A DNA stretch of 64,000 bases from positions 4,960,001 through 5,024,000 of the forward strand of contig NZ_VFPP01000001.1 in assembly GCF_006716745.1 (NCBI RefSeq), in the 5' to 3' direction. The notes beneath the pieces are model-generated. The model saw only the letters and a program-made list of their open reading frames with translations, made no database searches and was not told where the DNA came from. A program made the position numbers and the translations under genes. The stretch is from Saccharothrix saharensis. Its GTDB lineage: Bacteria; Actinomycetota; Actinomycetes; Mycobacteriales; Pseudonocardiaceae. The first letter of the stretch is position 1, and each line of letters begins with the position of its first letter. This document shows positions 29,808 to 37,228 of the stretch, one piece after another.

Positions 29808-31132
29808 CACGCCCCCAACAGGCTCTGCCCGCACACCCGCACGACGTTGCCGTTCACGCCGGCCGACGCCGGGTGCGCGAACCACGCGATGGCCTCGGCG
29901 ACGTCCACCGGCAGGCCGCCCTGCGACATGCTGTTCATCCGCCGCCCGGCCTCCCGGATGAACAACGGCACCGCGGCCGTCATCCTGGTCTCGATGAACC
30001 CCGGCGCGACCGCGTTGACCGTGGCGCGGCCCGCGAGCCGCCGCGAGAGGGAGTCGACCATGCCGATCACGCCCGCCTTGGTGGTGGCGTAGTTGGTCTG
30101 GCCGACGTTCCCGGCGATGCCCGCGATGGACGACACGCCGACGATCCGCCCGTTGGGCCGCAGCGCGTCGGCCGCGAGCAGTGCCTCGTTGACCCGTTCC
30201 TGCGACGCCAGGTTCACCGCGACCACCGCGTCCCACCGGTCCGCGTCCATCCTGCCCAGCGTGCGGTCGCGGGTGATGCCCGCGTTGTGCACGACGACGT
30301 CGACCCCGCCGTGCCGTCGGGTGAGGTGCTCCACGATCCGGGCGGGCGCGTCGGCCGCGGTGATGTCGAGCTGGATCGCCGTGCCGCCGACCCGGTTGGC
30401 CACCGCGGACAGCTCGTCGCCCTGCGCGGGCACGTCCAGGCACACCACGCTCGCCCCGTCCCGGCCGAGCACCTCGGCGATCGCCGCGCCGATGCCGCGG
30501 GCCGCGCCGGTGACCAGGGCGACCTTCCCGGCCAGCGGCCGGTCCGGGTCCACCGGCTGCTCGACGTCGGCCGGCCCGATCCGGATCACCTGCCCGGACA
30601 CGTACGCCGACCGGCCCGACAGCAGGAACCGCACCGTCGACCCGATCGCGTCCTCACCACCGGGCGCGACGTACACCAGTTGGGCCGTGCCGCCGCGCTT
30701 GAGCTCCTTGCCGACGCTGCGCGTGAACCCCTCCAGCGCGCGCTGCGCGACGTGTGACTCGGCCTGCTCGGGAGGGGTGCCGAAGACGACCACCCGGCCG
30801 CACGGCCGGAGCGACCGGATCACCGGCTGGAAGAACGCGTGCAGCTCGCGCAGCCGCTCGACCGAGTCGATGCCGGACGCGTCGAACACCAGCGCGCCGT
30901 ACCGCTCGCCGTCGGCCGCGCCGGTGGCGGGGGTCAGGCCCGTCGACGTCACCGCCGCCCGGAGCGGGTCGGCCAGCCGACCGCCGCCACCGATCAGCAC
31001 GGGCCCGTTTAGCGGGGGTGTTCCGGGTGAGTGGCGGCGCAGCGGGTACGGGTCGGGCAAGCCGAGCTTGCCCACGACGAACCGCCCGAGGCCGGACCTC
31101 GCGAACGACTGGTAACGATCCATGCCCACCAT
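29807..31132 (-). CDS. FabG4-type high-molecular-weight 3-oxoacyl reductase
   Basis: About 441 aa, nearly twice the usual FabG length, as in mycobacterial FabG4, which prefers NADH and acyl-CoA substrates. The N-terminal flavodoxin-like half (about 1-190) lacks catalytic residues. The C-terminal half is a full SDR: VTGAARGIGAAIAEVLG (cofactor loop), VHNAGI (NNAG-type), VGVSSIAGIAGNVGQTNYATTKAG with catalytic Ser, Tyr and Lys. ATG 31132 is used; GTG 31135 and ATG 31123 are also possible. The regulon operator block ends only nine nt upstream of the start, overlapping the ribosome site. Same operon as the HtdX-like dehydratase. Confidence 0.92.
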   Translation of the reverse strand: MVGMDRYQSFARSGLGRFVVGKLGLPDPYPLRRHSPGTPPLNGPVLIGGGGRLADPLRAAVTSTGLTPATGAADGERYGALVFDASGIDSVERLRELHAFFQPVIRSLRPCGRVVVFGTPPEQAESHVAQRALEGFTRSVGKELKRGGTAQLVYVAPGGEDAIGSTVRFLLSGRSAYVSGQVIRIGPADVEQPVDPDRPLAGKVALVTGAARGIGAAIAEVLGRDGASVVCLDVPAQGDELSAVANRVGGTAIQLDITAADAPARIVEHLTRRHGGVDVVVHNAGITRDRTLGRMDADRWDAVVAVNLASQERVNEALLAADALRPNGRIVGVSSIAGIAGNVGQTNYATTKAGVIGMVDSLSRRLAGRATVNAVAPGFIETRMTAAVPLFIREAGRRMNSMSQGGLPVDVAEAIAWFAHPASAGVNGNVVRVCGQSLLGA

Positions 31133-31140
31133 CACACTCC

Positions 31141-31174
31141 CTACTCGCTAGTAAGTCTACTGATGAGTAGGTAA
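31141..31174. promoter_or_regulatory. Tandem operator of the lipid-catabolism regulon (FabG4/FadA2 gap)
   Basis: Two dyads: TACT-CGCT-AGTA (31142-31153) and CTACT-GATG-AGTAG (31158-31171). The 34-bp block is 29/34 identical to that in front of the TetR gene at 26752-26785. It sits inside the 80-bp divergent gap and abuts the FabG4 ribosome site, a position suited to repression in both directions. Confidence 0.75.
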
Positions 31175-31212
31175 CATTGGTCATCACCGTGCCCACCACC
31201 CTGGAGGACGAC

Positions 31213-32481
31213 ATGGCCCGAGTAGCCATCCTCGGCGGCAACCGCATCCCGTTCGCCCGCTCGAACGGCCCCTACGCCACGGCGTCGAACCAGGACATGC
31301 TCACCGCCACCCTGGACGGCCTGGTCAGCCGGTTCGGCCTGCAGGGTGAACGGCTCGGCGAGGTCGTCGCGGGCGCGGTGCTCAAGCACAGCCGCGACTT
31401 CAACCTGGTCCGCGAGGCCGTGCTGGGCAGCAGGCTGTCCGCCGAGACGCCCGCCTACGACGTGCAGCAGGCGTGCGGCACCGGCCTGCAGGCGGTGATC
31501 GCGGTGGCCAACAAGATCGCGCTCGGTCAGGTCGAGGTGGGCGTGGCCGGCGGCGTGGACACCACCAGCGACGCGCCGATCGGCGTGAACGAGGACCTGC
31601 GCGGCGTGCTGCTGGAGTTCAACCGGGCCCGGAGCGCGGGCGCGAAGCTCAGGGCGGCGCTGAAGCTGCGGCCCAAGCACGTCGTGCCGGACGTGCCGCG
31701 CAACGGCGAGCCGCGCACCGGCCTGTCCATGGGCGAGCACGCGGCGATCACCGCCCGCGAGTGGGGCATCGCGCGCGAGGACCAGGACGAGCTGGCCGCC
31801 GCCAGCCACCGCAACCTCGCCGCCGCCTACGACCGGGGGTTCTTCGACGACCTGGTCACCCCGTACCTCGGCCTGACCCGCGACCAGAACCTGCGGCCGG
31901 ACTCGTCGGTGGACAAGCTCGCGAAGCTCAAGCCCGTGTTCGGCCGGGGCGAGGGGGCGACGATGACCGCGGGCAACTCCACGCCGCTCAGCGACGGCGC
32001 GTCGGCCGTGCTGCTGGCGTCGGAGGAGTGGGCCGCGGCGCGCAACCTGCCCGTGCTGGCGTACCTGACGTTCACCGAGACGGCGGCGGTCGACTACGTC
32101 CACGGCGGCGAGGGCTTGCTGATGGCGCCCGCGTACGCGGTGCCGCGGATGCTGGCGCGGGCGGGGCTGACGTTGCAGGACTTCGACTTCTACGAGATCC
32201 ACGAGGCGTTCGCGTCCCAGGTGCTGGCGACGCTGAAGGCGTGGGAGGACGCGGACTTCTGCAAGGGCAGGCTCGGGCTGGACGCGCCGCTGGGCGCGGT
32301 CGACCGGGCGAAGCTCAACGTCAACGGCTCGTCGCTGGCCGTCGGGCACCCGTTCGCGGCGACCGGCGCGCGGATCGTGGCCACCCTGGCGAAGCTGCTG
32401 GCCGAGCGCGGCTCGGGTCGCGGGCTCATCTCGATCTGTGCGGCGGGTGGTCAGGGAGTTACGGCGATCGTGGAGCGCTGA
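31213..32481 (+). CDS. Acetyl-CoA acyltransferase, FadA2-like thiolase
   Basis: A 422-aa thiolase completing beta-oxidation by thiolytic cleavage of 3-oxoacyl-CoA. The nucleophilic Cys is in VQQACGTGLQAV, the substrate His in VNGSSLAVGHPFAATGAR, and the second Cys in LISICAAGGQG; NEDLRG and the loop FDFYEIHEAFASQ are also typical. I chose ATG 31213 because GGAGG lies six nt upstream; in-frame codons from 31177 run through the operator. Divergent from fabG4-htdX with a shared operator, as in mycobacteria. Confidence 0.94.
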   Translation: MARVAILGGNRIPFARSNGPYATASNQDMLTATLDGLVSRFGLQGERLGEVVAGAVLKHSRDFNLVREAVLGSRLSAETPAYDVQQACGTGLQAVIAVANKIALGQVEVGVAGGVDTTSDAPIGVNEDLRGVLLEFNRARSAGAKLRAALKLRPKHVVPDVPRNGEPRTGLSMGEHAAITAREWGIAREDQDELAAASHRNLAAAYDRGFFDDLVTPYLGLTRDQNLRPDSSVDKLAKLKPVFGRGEGATMTAGNSTPLSDGASAVLLASEEWAAARNLPVLAYLTFTETAAVDYVHGGEGLLMAPAYAVPRMLARAGLTLQDFDFYEIHEAFASQVLATLKAWEDADFCKGRLGLDAPLGAVDRAKLNVNGSSLAVGHPFAATGARIVATLAKLLAERGSGRGLISICAAGGQGVTAIVER

Positions 32482-32503
32482 TGCCTGAGATTAGGCCGAA
32501 CGG

Positions 32504-32519
32504 GTGTTATTGGTAACAC
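32504..32519. promoter_or_regulatory. Dyad upstream of OmpA-type lipoprotein
   Basis: Perfect inverted repeat GTGTTA-TTGG-TAACAC, 28 bp upstream of the ATG at 32547 and 22 bp after the thiolase stop. Candidate operator or promoter element; the regulator is unknown. Confidence 0.4.
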
Positions 32520-32546
32520 AATGCGTTCCCGTTCCGTTTTTCAGGC

Positions 32547-33677
32547 ATGAACCACTCACGGCTCTTCGCCGCAGTCGTGCTGGTGGCGGCGTCTTGTGCT
32601 GCCTGCGGGGAAGCGTCCCGCGAAACCACCACCGTGCGCATTGGGGTGACCGCGTCGGCCAACGAGCCCCGGGTCGCGCTCACCAGGACCGTCGTCGACC
32701 GGTTGTCGGAGGCGGTCGAGCAGGGCGTGACCCGGGTCGTCGTGTACCGCCAGGGCGAGGACTCCGGCGGCGCGTACTCGGACCAGGACTTCACCGTCCG
32801 CGACGGCAACGAGGTGGAGAGCGACGGGGCGCTGCGCGAACTGGGCTTCGAGCAGAACCTGAACCGGCTGACCGGTCAGCTCGGCGGGCTCGCCGGGGAC
32901 GACGACGACCTCGACCCGCTGGCCGTGCTGAGCGACATGGCGTCCGCGCCGGGACCGGCGGTGCTCGTGCTGCAGACCAGCGGGCTGCAGACCACCGACC
33001 CGCTCGACCTGACCCGGCTCGGGCTGGACCTCGACGTCCCCGCCGTGGTGGCGTCGGTGCCCGACGACGCGCTGCCCGAGCTGACCGGCAAGGACGTGAT
33101 CTTCTCCGGGCTGGGCCAGGTGTTCGGCGACCAGCCGCCGCTGCCGCCCGCCGCGCGGGACGCGCTGGTCGCGGTGTGGCTGGGGATCTGCGCGAGGTTC
33201 CACGCGAAGAGCTGCGCGCACGACGCGGAGCCGGTGGCCGGCGGCGCGTCGATCGGCCGGGCCGAGGTGCCGGTGGTGGACGTCGGCGGGGTCGTGCACG
33301 AGGACGCGTCGGTGCACCTGCCGAACTCGGTGCTGTTCAAGGCGGGCACCGACGAGCTGGCACCGGGTGCGCGCGAGGTGCTGGCGGAGGTGGCGGAGAA
33401 GTTCGACAACCGCACCACCGCGCGGGTGGTCGCCCGCACGGCGACCTCGGCGTCGGCGCCTGCCGCGGTGAACCTGACCCAGCGGCGCAGCCAGCGGGTG
33501 GTGTCGACGCTGGTGGAGCTGGGCGTGAGCCGGGCGGCGTTCACCGAGGTGCTCGGCGCGGGCTTCGCCTCACCGCTCGAACCCGACCTGGACGGCTCGG
33601 GCGACCTGATCCCCGGTGCCGCCGCCCGCAACCGCTCGGTCGTCGTCGACCTGGCCGACCCGCGCACCAGCGGCTGA
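32547..33677 (+). CDS. OmpA-domain lipoprotein
   Basis: A 376-aa secreted lipoprotein. Signal sequence FAAVVLVAASCAACG gives a lipobox Cys near residue 20. The central part has no recognisable enzymatic motif. The C-terminal OmpA-like peptidoglycan-binding domain (about 250-370) shows NSVLFKAGTDELAPGAREVL and the helix RSQRVVSTLVELGV ... NRSVVVDL, which binds the stem peptide. Likely role: non-covalent anchoring between membrane and cell wall. A 4 x 22 bp repeat array begins two bases after its stop codon. Confidence 0.85.
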   Translation: MNHSRLFAAVVLVAASCAACGEASRETTTVRIGVTASANEPRVALTRTVVDRLSEAVEQGVTRVVVYRQGEDSGGAYSDQDFTVRDGNEVESDGALRELGFEQNLNRLTGQLGGLAGDDDDLDPLAVLSDMASAPGPAVLVLQTSGLQTTDPLDLTRLGLDLDVPAVVASVPDDALPELTGKDVIFSGLGQVFGDQPPLPPAARDALVAVWLGICARFHAKSCAHDAEPVAGGASIGRAEVPVVDVGGVVHEDASVHLPNSVLFKAGTDELAPGAREVLAEVAEKFDNRTTARVVARTATSASAPAAVNLTQRRSQRVVSTLVELGVSRAAFTEVLGAGFASPLEPDLDGSGDLIPGAAARNRSVVVDLADPRTSG

Positions 33678-33679
33678 CC

Positions 33680-33767
33680 CGCGAGTCGAACCCCCAGGCC
33701 CCGCGTGTCCCACGCCCAGGACCCGGGAGTCCTACGTCCAGGACCCCCGAGTTCAACGCTCGGAACA
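33680..33767. repeat. Four tandem 22-bp repeats
   Basis: Units at 33680-33701, 33702-33723, 33724-33745 and 33746-33767. The consensus is close to CGnGAGTCCnACGCCCAGG plus ACC; units 2 and 3 are most alike and units 1 and 4 more diverged. It fills the gap between the lipoprotein stop and the convergent SIMPL gene and has no coding sense in either direction. Confidence 0.8.
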
Positions 33768-33776
33768 CGCGGGGCG

Positions 33777-34403
33777 TCAGTCCAGCAGCGTCCACGAGGC
33801 CGTGCAGCGGACCGTGACCGTGATCTGCTGGGCTTCCAGGTTGAGCTGGTCCACCTGCGGCGGCACGCCCGGCGAGCCGCCGTACCCGGCCGCGAGCATC
33901 CGGTGCGACGACTCGACCGCCCACCCCTCGGCGTCACCGTCGGTCAGCCGCAGCAACGGCCCCAGTCGCACGCCGAGCGCCTGCGCGTACCCCTCGGCAC
34001 GTCGGCGCGCGTCCCGCACGGCCTCCCGCTGCGCCTCGCGCACGGCCTCCGCGTCCTCCTTGAGCTGCCACGTCGGCCCGTTCAGCCAGGTCGGCTCGGC
34101 CGTCACGAGCGCGCCGAGCAGACCGTCGAGCTCCGCCGGGTCGTCCACCCGCAGCACGTAGTTCTGCGCGGCCCGGCTGCCGGAACGGCGCTTGCCGTCC
34201 CAGTTGTCGTGCACGTTCAGCTGCCGCGACCGCACTTCCACGCCCGACCGCCCCAGCGCGGGCTCCACCGCGGCGATTCGCGCGGTCAGCCGCTCCACCG
34301 CTTCGTCGCGCGTCGAGCCCACCGTCTCGAAGCTCGCCTGCACCTCGGCGCGGTCGGCGGTCCGCTCGACCCTGCCGACGCCCTTCGTCACCACCTCAGC
34401 CAT
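33777..34403 (-). CDS. SIMPL-domain (DUF541) protein
   Basis: A 208-aa protein of the SIMPL/DUF541 family (RVERTADRAEVQASFETVGSTRDEAVERL; VRSRQLNVHDNWDGKRRSGSRAAQNYVLRV; REAVRDARRRAEGYAQALGVRLG). Many relatives are exported or periplasmic, but I see no signal peptide here, so this one is probably cytosolic. Family function is poorly understood. Start ATG 34403. It is divergent from the ATPase gene at 34526, and the gap holds a perfect palindrome at 34443-34456. Confidence 0.88.
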   Translation of the reverse strand: MAEVVTKGVGRVERTADRAEVQASFETVGSTRDEAVERLTARIAAVEPALGRSGVEVRSRQLNVHDNWDGKRRSGSRAAQNYVLRVDDPAELDGLLGALVTAEPTWLNGPTWQLKEDAEAVREAQREAVRDARRRAEGYAQALGVRLGPLLRLTDGDAEGWAVESSHRMLAAGYGGSPGVPPQVDQLNLEAQQITVTVRCTASWTLLD

Positions 34404-34442
34404 GGCTCGACGCTACCGGTGATGTCAGTCGATAGCCCTATA

Positions 34443-34456
34443 TAGCTGCACAGCTA
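34443..34456. promoter_or_regulatory. Palindrome between SIMPL and ATPase genes
   Basis: TAGCTG-CA-CAGCTA, a perfect 14-bp palindrome in an unusually AT-rich patch (about 34430-34475). Its position suits an operator for either divergent gene. Confidence 0.45.
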
Positions 34457-34525
34457 GATTGCCTAATAATCCGCGACACGGTCCGAGTATTGGATCGGCC
34501 GTAGACACCTCGATACCTTCCGAGG

Positions 34526-35719
34526 ATGGACCCGGTGCGCAACCCGTTCGCCCCCGGTGCGGGCCAACGGCCGCCCGAGCTGGCCGGGCGCGACAAGGAG
34601 CTGAGCGCGTTCGAGGTCGTGCTGGAACGGGTCGCCCGCGGCCGGCCGGAACGCAGCCTCGTGCTCACCGGGCTCCGCGGCGTGGGCAAGACCGTGCTGC
34701 TGGGCGAGCTGCGGTCGATGGCGGTGAAGCGCGGCTGGGGCGCAGGGAAGATCGAGGCACGGCCGGACGCCGGGTTGCGCCGCCCGCTGTCGGCCGCGCT
34801 GCACCGGGCCGTCCGCGACCTGGCCGTGCGGCACCGCGCGCCGGACCGGGTGGAGTCCGTGCTCGGCGTGCTCAAGGCGTTCGCGCTGCGGTCCAACCCC
34901 GAGGACGCGAAGCTGCGCGACCGGTGGCAGCCGGGCATCGACGTGCCCGCGGCGGTCGGCCGGGCCGACTCCGGTGACATCGAGATCGACCTGGTGGAGC
35001 TGTTCACCGAGGTCGCCGAGCTGGCGCAGGACGTCGGCACGGGTGTCGCGCTGCTGATCGACGAGATGCAGGACGTGCCGGCGGACGACGTCTCGGCGCT
35101 GTGCGCGGCGTGCCACGAGCTGTCGCAGTCGGGCGCGCCGCTGGTCGTGGTCGGCGCGGGACTGCCGCACCTGCCCGCCGTGCTGTCGGCGTCGAAGTCG
35201 TACTCCGAGCGCCTGTTCCGGTACGTGCGGATCGACCGGCTGTCGCGGGAGGACGCCGACCGCGCCGTGCTGGCCCCGGTCGACCGCGAGGAGGCGGGCA
35301 TCGAGCCGGAGGCGCTGGACGCGCTGTTCGACGCCTCGGGCGGCTACCCGTACTTCATCCAGGCCTACGGCAAGGCGGCGTGGGACGCGGCGCCCGACGA
35401 CCCGATCACGGCGACGGACGTGGCGGTGGCCGCGCCGGAGGCCGACGCCGAGCTGGCGGTCGGGTTCTTCGGGTCGCGCTACGAGCGGGCGACGCCGGCC
35501 GAGCGGGAGTACCTGCGCGCGATGGCGGAGCTGACCGACGGCAAGGACGCGGGCGTGAACACCGCGCAGGTGGCCGACCACCTGGGCCGCAAGCCGTCCT
35601 CGTTGTCGCCCGCCCGGGACAGCCTGATCAAGAAGGGGCTCGTGTACTCGGCGGAACGCGGGCAGATCGCGTTCACCGTGCCCCACTTCGGCCGGTTCCT
35701 GCTCGGCCGCGAGGACTGA
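34526..35719 (+). CDS. Cdc6/Orc1-like AAA ATPase with C-terminal winged helix
   Basis: A 397-aa P-loop ATPase. Walker A is GLRGVGKT (residues 49-56), Walker B VALLIDEMQD (about 170-180), with sensor-like VVGAGLPHLP. The C-terminal region (about 320-395) looks like a winged helix: TAQVADHLGRKPSSLSPARDSLIKKGLVYSAERG. Such AAA_16-type proteins exist as solitary genes in actinobacteria; some are linked to signalling or phage defence, but no partner is seen here. The start is ATG 34526 or GTG 34535; the GAGG before the ATG is too close, so the GTG or a leaderless message is possible. Function not assigned. Confidence 0.8.
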   Translation: MDPVRNPFAPGAGQRPPELAGRDKELSAFEVVLERVARGRPERSLVLTGLRGVGKTVLLGELRSMAVKRGWGAGKIEARPDAGLRRPLSAALHRAVRDLAVRHRAPDRVESVLGVLKAFALRSNPEDAKLRDRWQPGIDVPAAVGRADSGDIEIDLVELFTEVAELAQDVGTGVALLIDEMQDVPADDVSALCAACHELSQSGAPLVVVGAGLPHLPAVLSASKSYSERLFRYVRIDRLSREDADRAVLAPVDREEAGIEPEALDALFDASGGYPYFIQAYGKAAWDAAPDDPITATDVAVAAPEADAELAVGFFGSRYERATPAEREYLRAMAELTDGKDAGVNTAQVADHLGRKPSSLSPARDSLIKKGLVYSAERGQIAFTVPHFGRFLLGRED

Positions 35720-35825
35720 CGACCCGCTGGGCCGCGGCTTTCCGGGTGCTCCGGTCGCGTTGTGCGTTCCGGCGCCCACGCTCTGGAGTCGGGTCACCCG
35801 CATCCGGTCCGGCAGGTGTCCCCCA

Positions 35826-35868
35826 GGCGAATCATCGGGGGTCACGGGGTGTACGCCGATGATTCGCC
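35826..35868. repeat. Long perfect inverted repeat upstream of 48-aa gene
   Basis: GGCGAATCATCGG (35826-35838) and CCGATGATTCGCC (35856-35868) are exact complements over 13 bp, 17 bp apart. A related CCGGATAATCGG follows at about 35886. It could be a pair of protein-binding half-sites or an RNA hairpin in the leader of the small gene; no T-run follows. Confidence 0.6.
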
Positions 35869-35971
35869 GGCATGTGCGGCACCTCACCGGATAATCGGGT
35901 GCGTTCGGACGCGCGAGGGTGCATACTTGAGGCACACACCGAGGAACACCTTTGAGAGGGATGAACCCCCG

Positions 35972-36118
35972 ATGAACTTCACTGCGAAGCTCCGCGCTCG
36001 TCGTGTCGAGGCTCGCAACCGCAAGGCCGTCGCCCGTGCGATCGACATGGCGCCCACCCCGGCCATGCGGCACGAGCTGATGGCGATCGCCCAGGCTCAG
36101 GTCAGCTCCCTCCGCTGA
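35972..36118 (+). CDS. Small basic helical protein (48 aa)
   Basis: ATG 35972 to TGA 36118 encodes a 48-residue, Arg/Ala-rich, Cys-free peptide starting MNFTAKLRARRVEARNRKAV and ending QAQVSSLR. It should form one or two amphipathic helices. Codon use matches the genome (strong G/C third bases). GAGAGGG lies about 11 nt upstream, and a strong terminator lies about 90 nt after the stop, so it looks like a real short transcription unit. I do not recognise the family. The inverted repeat at 35826-35868 precedes it. Confidence 0.65.
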   Translation: MNFTAKLRARRVEARNRKAVARAIDMAPTPAMRHELMAIAQAQVSSLR

Positions 36119-36206
36119 GGGAAGGCCTTCCTCCGGCGCGCGTGACGACCACCCGATCGACACCGGGTGCGCGCCCCGTCGTCCGCGCTCCGGCGAAGGG
36201 GGAACG

Positions 36207-36245
36207 ACGAAGCCCTGCCGCACCTCCCGCGCGGCAGGGCTTCGT
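36207..36245 (+). terminator. Strong terminator after the 48-aa gene
   Basis: Perfect 15-bp stem ACGAAGCCCTGCCGC (36207-36221) with GCGGCAGGGCTTCGT (36231-36245), 9-nt loop, followed by TCTGTC. It closes the small-protein transcription unit. Confidence 0.85.
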
Positions 36246-36256
36246 TCTGTCAAAAC

Positions 36257-36270
36257 GTGATCTCCGTCAC
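36257..36270. promoter_or_regulatory. CRP/FNR-type site
   Basis: GTGA-TCTCCG-TCAC fits the GTGA-N6-TCAC dyad bound by actinobacterial CRP-family regulators. It sits just after one terminator and about 50 bp before another, so it would control the short region between them. Confidence 0.5.
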
Positions 36271-36370
36271 ACCCGATAGGGAATGTAACGGACCCCGATC
36301 GTGTATCGATGTTCCAGATGACCCCGCGGTGCTGTCGGACCCCCGACCTGGCAGCACCGCGGGGTTTCCC
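36271..36370 (+). ncRNA. Candidate small RNA between CRP-like site and terminator
   Basis: This roughly 100-nt stretch has no credible coding frame on the plus strand, is preceded by a CRP-type dyad and ends in a strong hairpin with a short T-run (36321-36368). That is the layout of a free-standing small RNA. No homologous RNA family is recognised; the evidence is layout only. Confidence 0.3.
36321..36365 (+). terminator. Terminator hairpin
   Basis: ACCCCGCGGTGCTG (36321-36334) pairs with CAGCACCGCGGGGT (36352-36365), a perfect 14-bp stem with a 17-nt loop, followed by TTTCCC. It could also terminate the minus-strand peptide gene at 36379, although no T-run is found on that side. Confidence 0.7.
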
Positions 36371-36378
36371 GTGTCCGG

Positions 36379-36465
36379 CTACTCGGCCGTGGCCGAACCG
36401 TTCCAGTCGTCGTCCGTCGTCCGGCGGGCGCGCCTGATCATCACTATGTCCCCCTGCGTGTTCAT
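36379..36465 (-). CDS. Possible 28-aa peptide
   Basis: ATG 36465 preceded by GGGGGA six nt upstream, stop at 36379. The peptide begins MNTQGDIVMIRRARRTTDDD and ends WNGSATAE: an Arg-rich middle and an acidic DDDW motif. It is divergent from the NYN-domain gene at 36544. The ribosome site and a hairpin beyond the stop are the only support. No family recognised; it could be chance. Confidence 0.35.
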   Translation of the reverse strand: MNTQGDIVMIRRARRTTDDDWNGSATAE

Positions 36466-36543
36466 TGCTGTCCCCCAATGGACCACTCCATGGTGCCATC
36501 GGGGTACGACAATTTCTTGAGGGTTTGCTGAGAGCATGACCCG

Positions 36544-36924
36544 ATGACGCACCCGCTGCTGGTCGTCGACGCGGCCAACGTCGTGGGCTCGGTCCCGGAC
36601 GGCTGGTGGCGCGACCGCGCCGGCGCCACCGCCCGCCTCCGCGACGACCTGGTGGAGGTGGCCGAGCACGGCCTGCCGGACCTGCCCGGCCCGCTGGAGG
36701 TCGTCCTCGTGGTGGAGGGCAGGGCCCGGCACGTCGAGTCGGTCCCGGGCGTCCGGGTCGTCTCCGCGCCCGCCTCGGGCGATGACGCGATCGTGGAGGT
36801 CGTCCGCGCCACCCCACCCGACCGCCCGTGCACCGTCATCACCGCCGACCGCGCGCTGCGCGATCGGGTGACGGCCCTGCACGCCACCGTCCTCGGCCCG
36901 CGCACGGTCCGCCGCCGCCCGTAG
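36544..36924 (+). CDS. NYN/PIN-like domain protein
   Basis: A 126-aa protein of the NYN fold, related to PIN nucleases. It starts LLVVDAANVVGSVPDGWW (first acidic residue D9, Asn12), then GDDAIVEVV and a final VITADRALRDRV with another conserved Asp, consistent with a metal-dependent RNase site. Relatives are sometimes annotated NTP pyrophosphohydrolase without support. It is single-domain, cytosolic and has no obvious partner. ATG 36544 follows a 78-bp gap from the divergent 28-aa frame. Confidence 0.8.
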   Translation: MTHPLLVVDAANVVGSVPDGWWRDRAGATARLRDDLVEVAEHGLPDLPGPLEVVLVVEGRARHVESVPGVRVVSAPASGDDAIVEVVRATPPDRPCTVITADRALRDRVTALHATVLGPRTVRRRP

Positions 36925-36975
36925 TGGCCCCGAACCCGCACCGTCCCAATCGGTGGACGGGGAAATGGCTCGGAC

Positions 36976-37142
36976 CGCGAGTCGTGTCGGATCGGGACGT
37001 GACGACCGCACAACGACGCCGTGCCCGGGTCCGCGCCCCCGAGCTGGTGGGTCGCGGGTGGCTCAACACGGGTGGGCGGGACATCAGGCCGGCCGACCTG
37101 CGCGGCAAGGTGGTGCTGCTCGACTTCTGGTCGTTCTGCTGC
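36976..37142 (+). repeat. 167-bp direct repeat, copy 1
   Basis: Identical to 38273-38439 at 163 of 167 positions (offset 1297 bp). Differences are at 36988, near 37028, near 37078 and near 37090. Both ends are sharp. Copy 2 is the 5' end of the NHLRC2-like gene. Confidence 0.95.
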
Positions 37143-37148
37143 CAGTAG
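36984..37148 (+). pseudogene. 5' fragment of NHLRC2-like gene
   Basis: GTG 36984 opens the same reading frame as the intact gene at 38281, giving RRRARVRAPELVGRGWLNTG and LLDFWSFCC, then diverges and stops after 54 residues (TAG at 37146-37148). The thioredoxin CxxC is cut after the second Cys. It is a remnant left by the event that placed the PIN/HTH module here. The next 80 bp (37149-37228) hold nothing I recognise. Confidence 0.85.
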
Positions 37149-37228
37149 GTCAACTTCTCCAAGTGCTGCGGTGTCGCCGACAGACCTCCGCAAAGCCTGG
37201 ACAACCATGTCCTTCGTTGCCCAGCACG

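Noticed and set aside
34463..36817. A 784-codon open frame on the minus strand across the ATPase and small-gene region
   Set aside because: High GC makes long antisense frames common; its translation is Arg/Gly/Pro/His noise, and it crosses terminators and real genes on the other strand.
36984..37148. The 54-codon frame as an independent small gene
   Set aside because: It is a 5' fragment of the NHLRC2-like gene, truncated in the redox motif, so it is treated as a pseudogene within the direct repeat.
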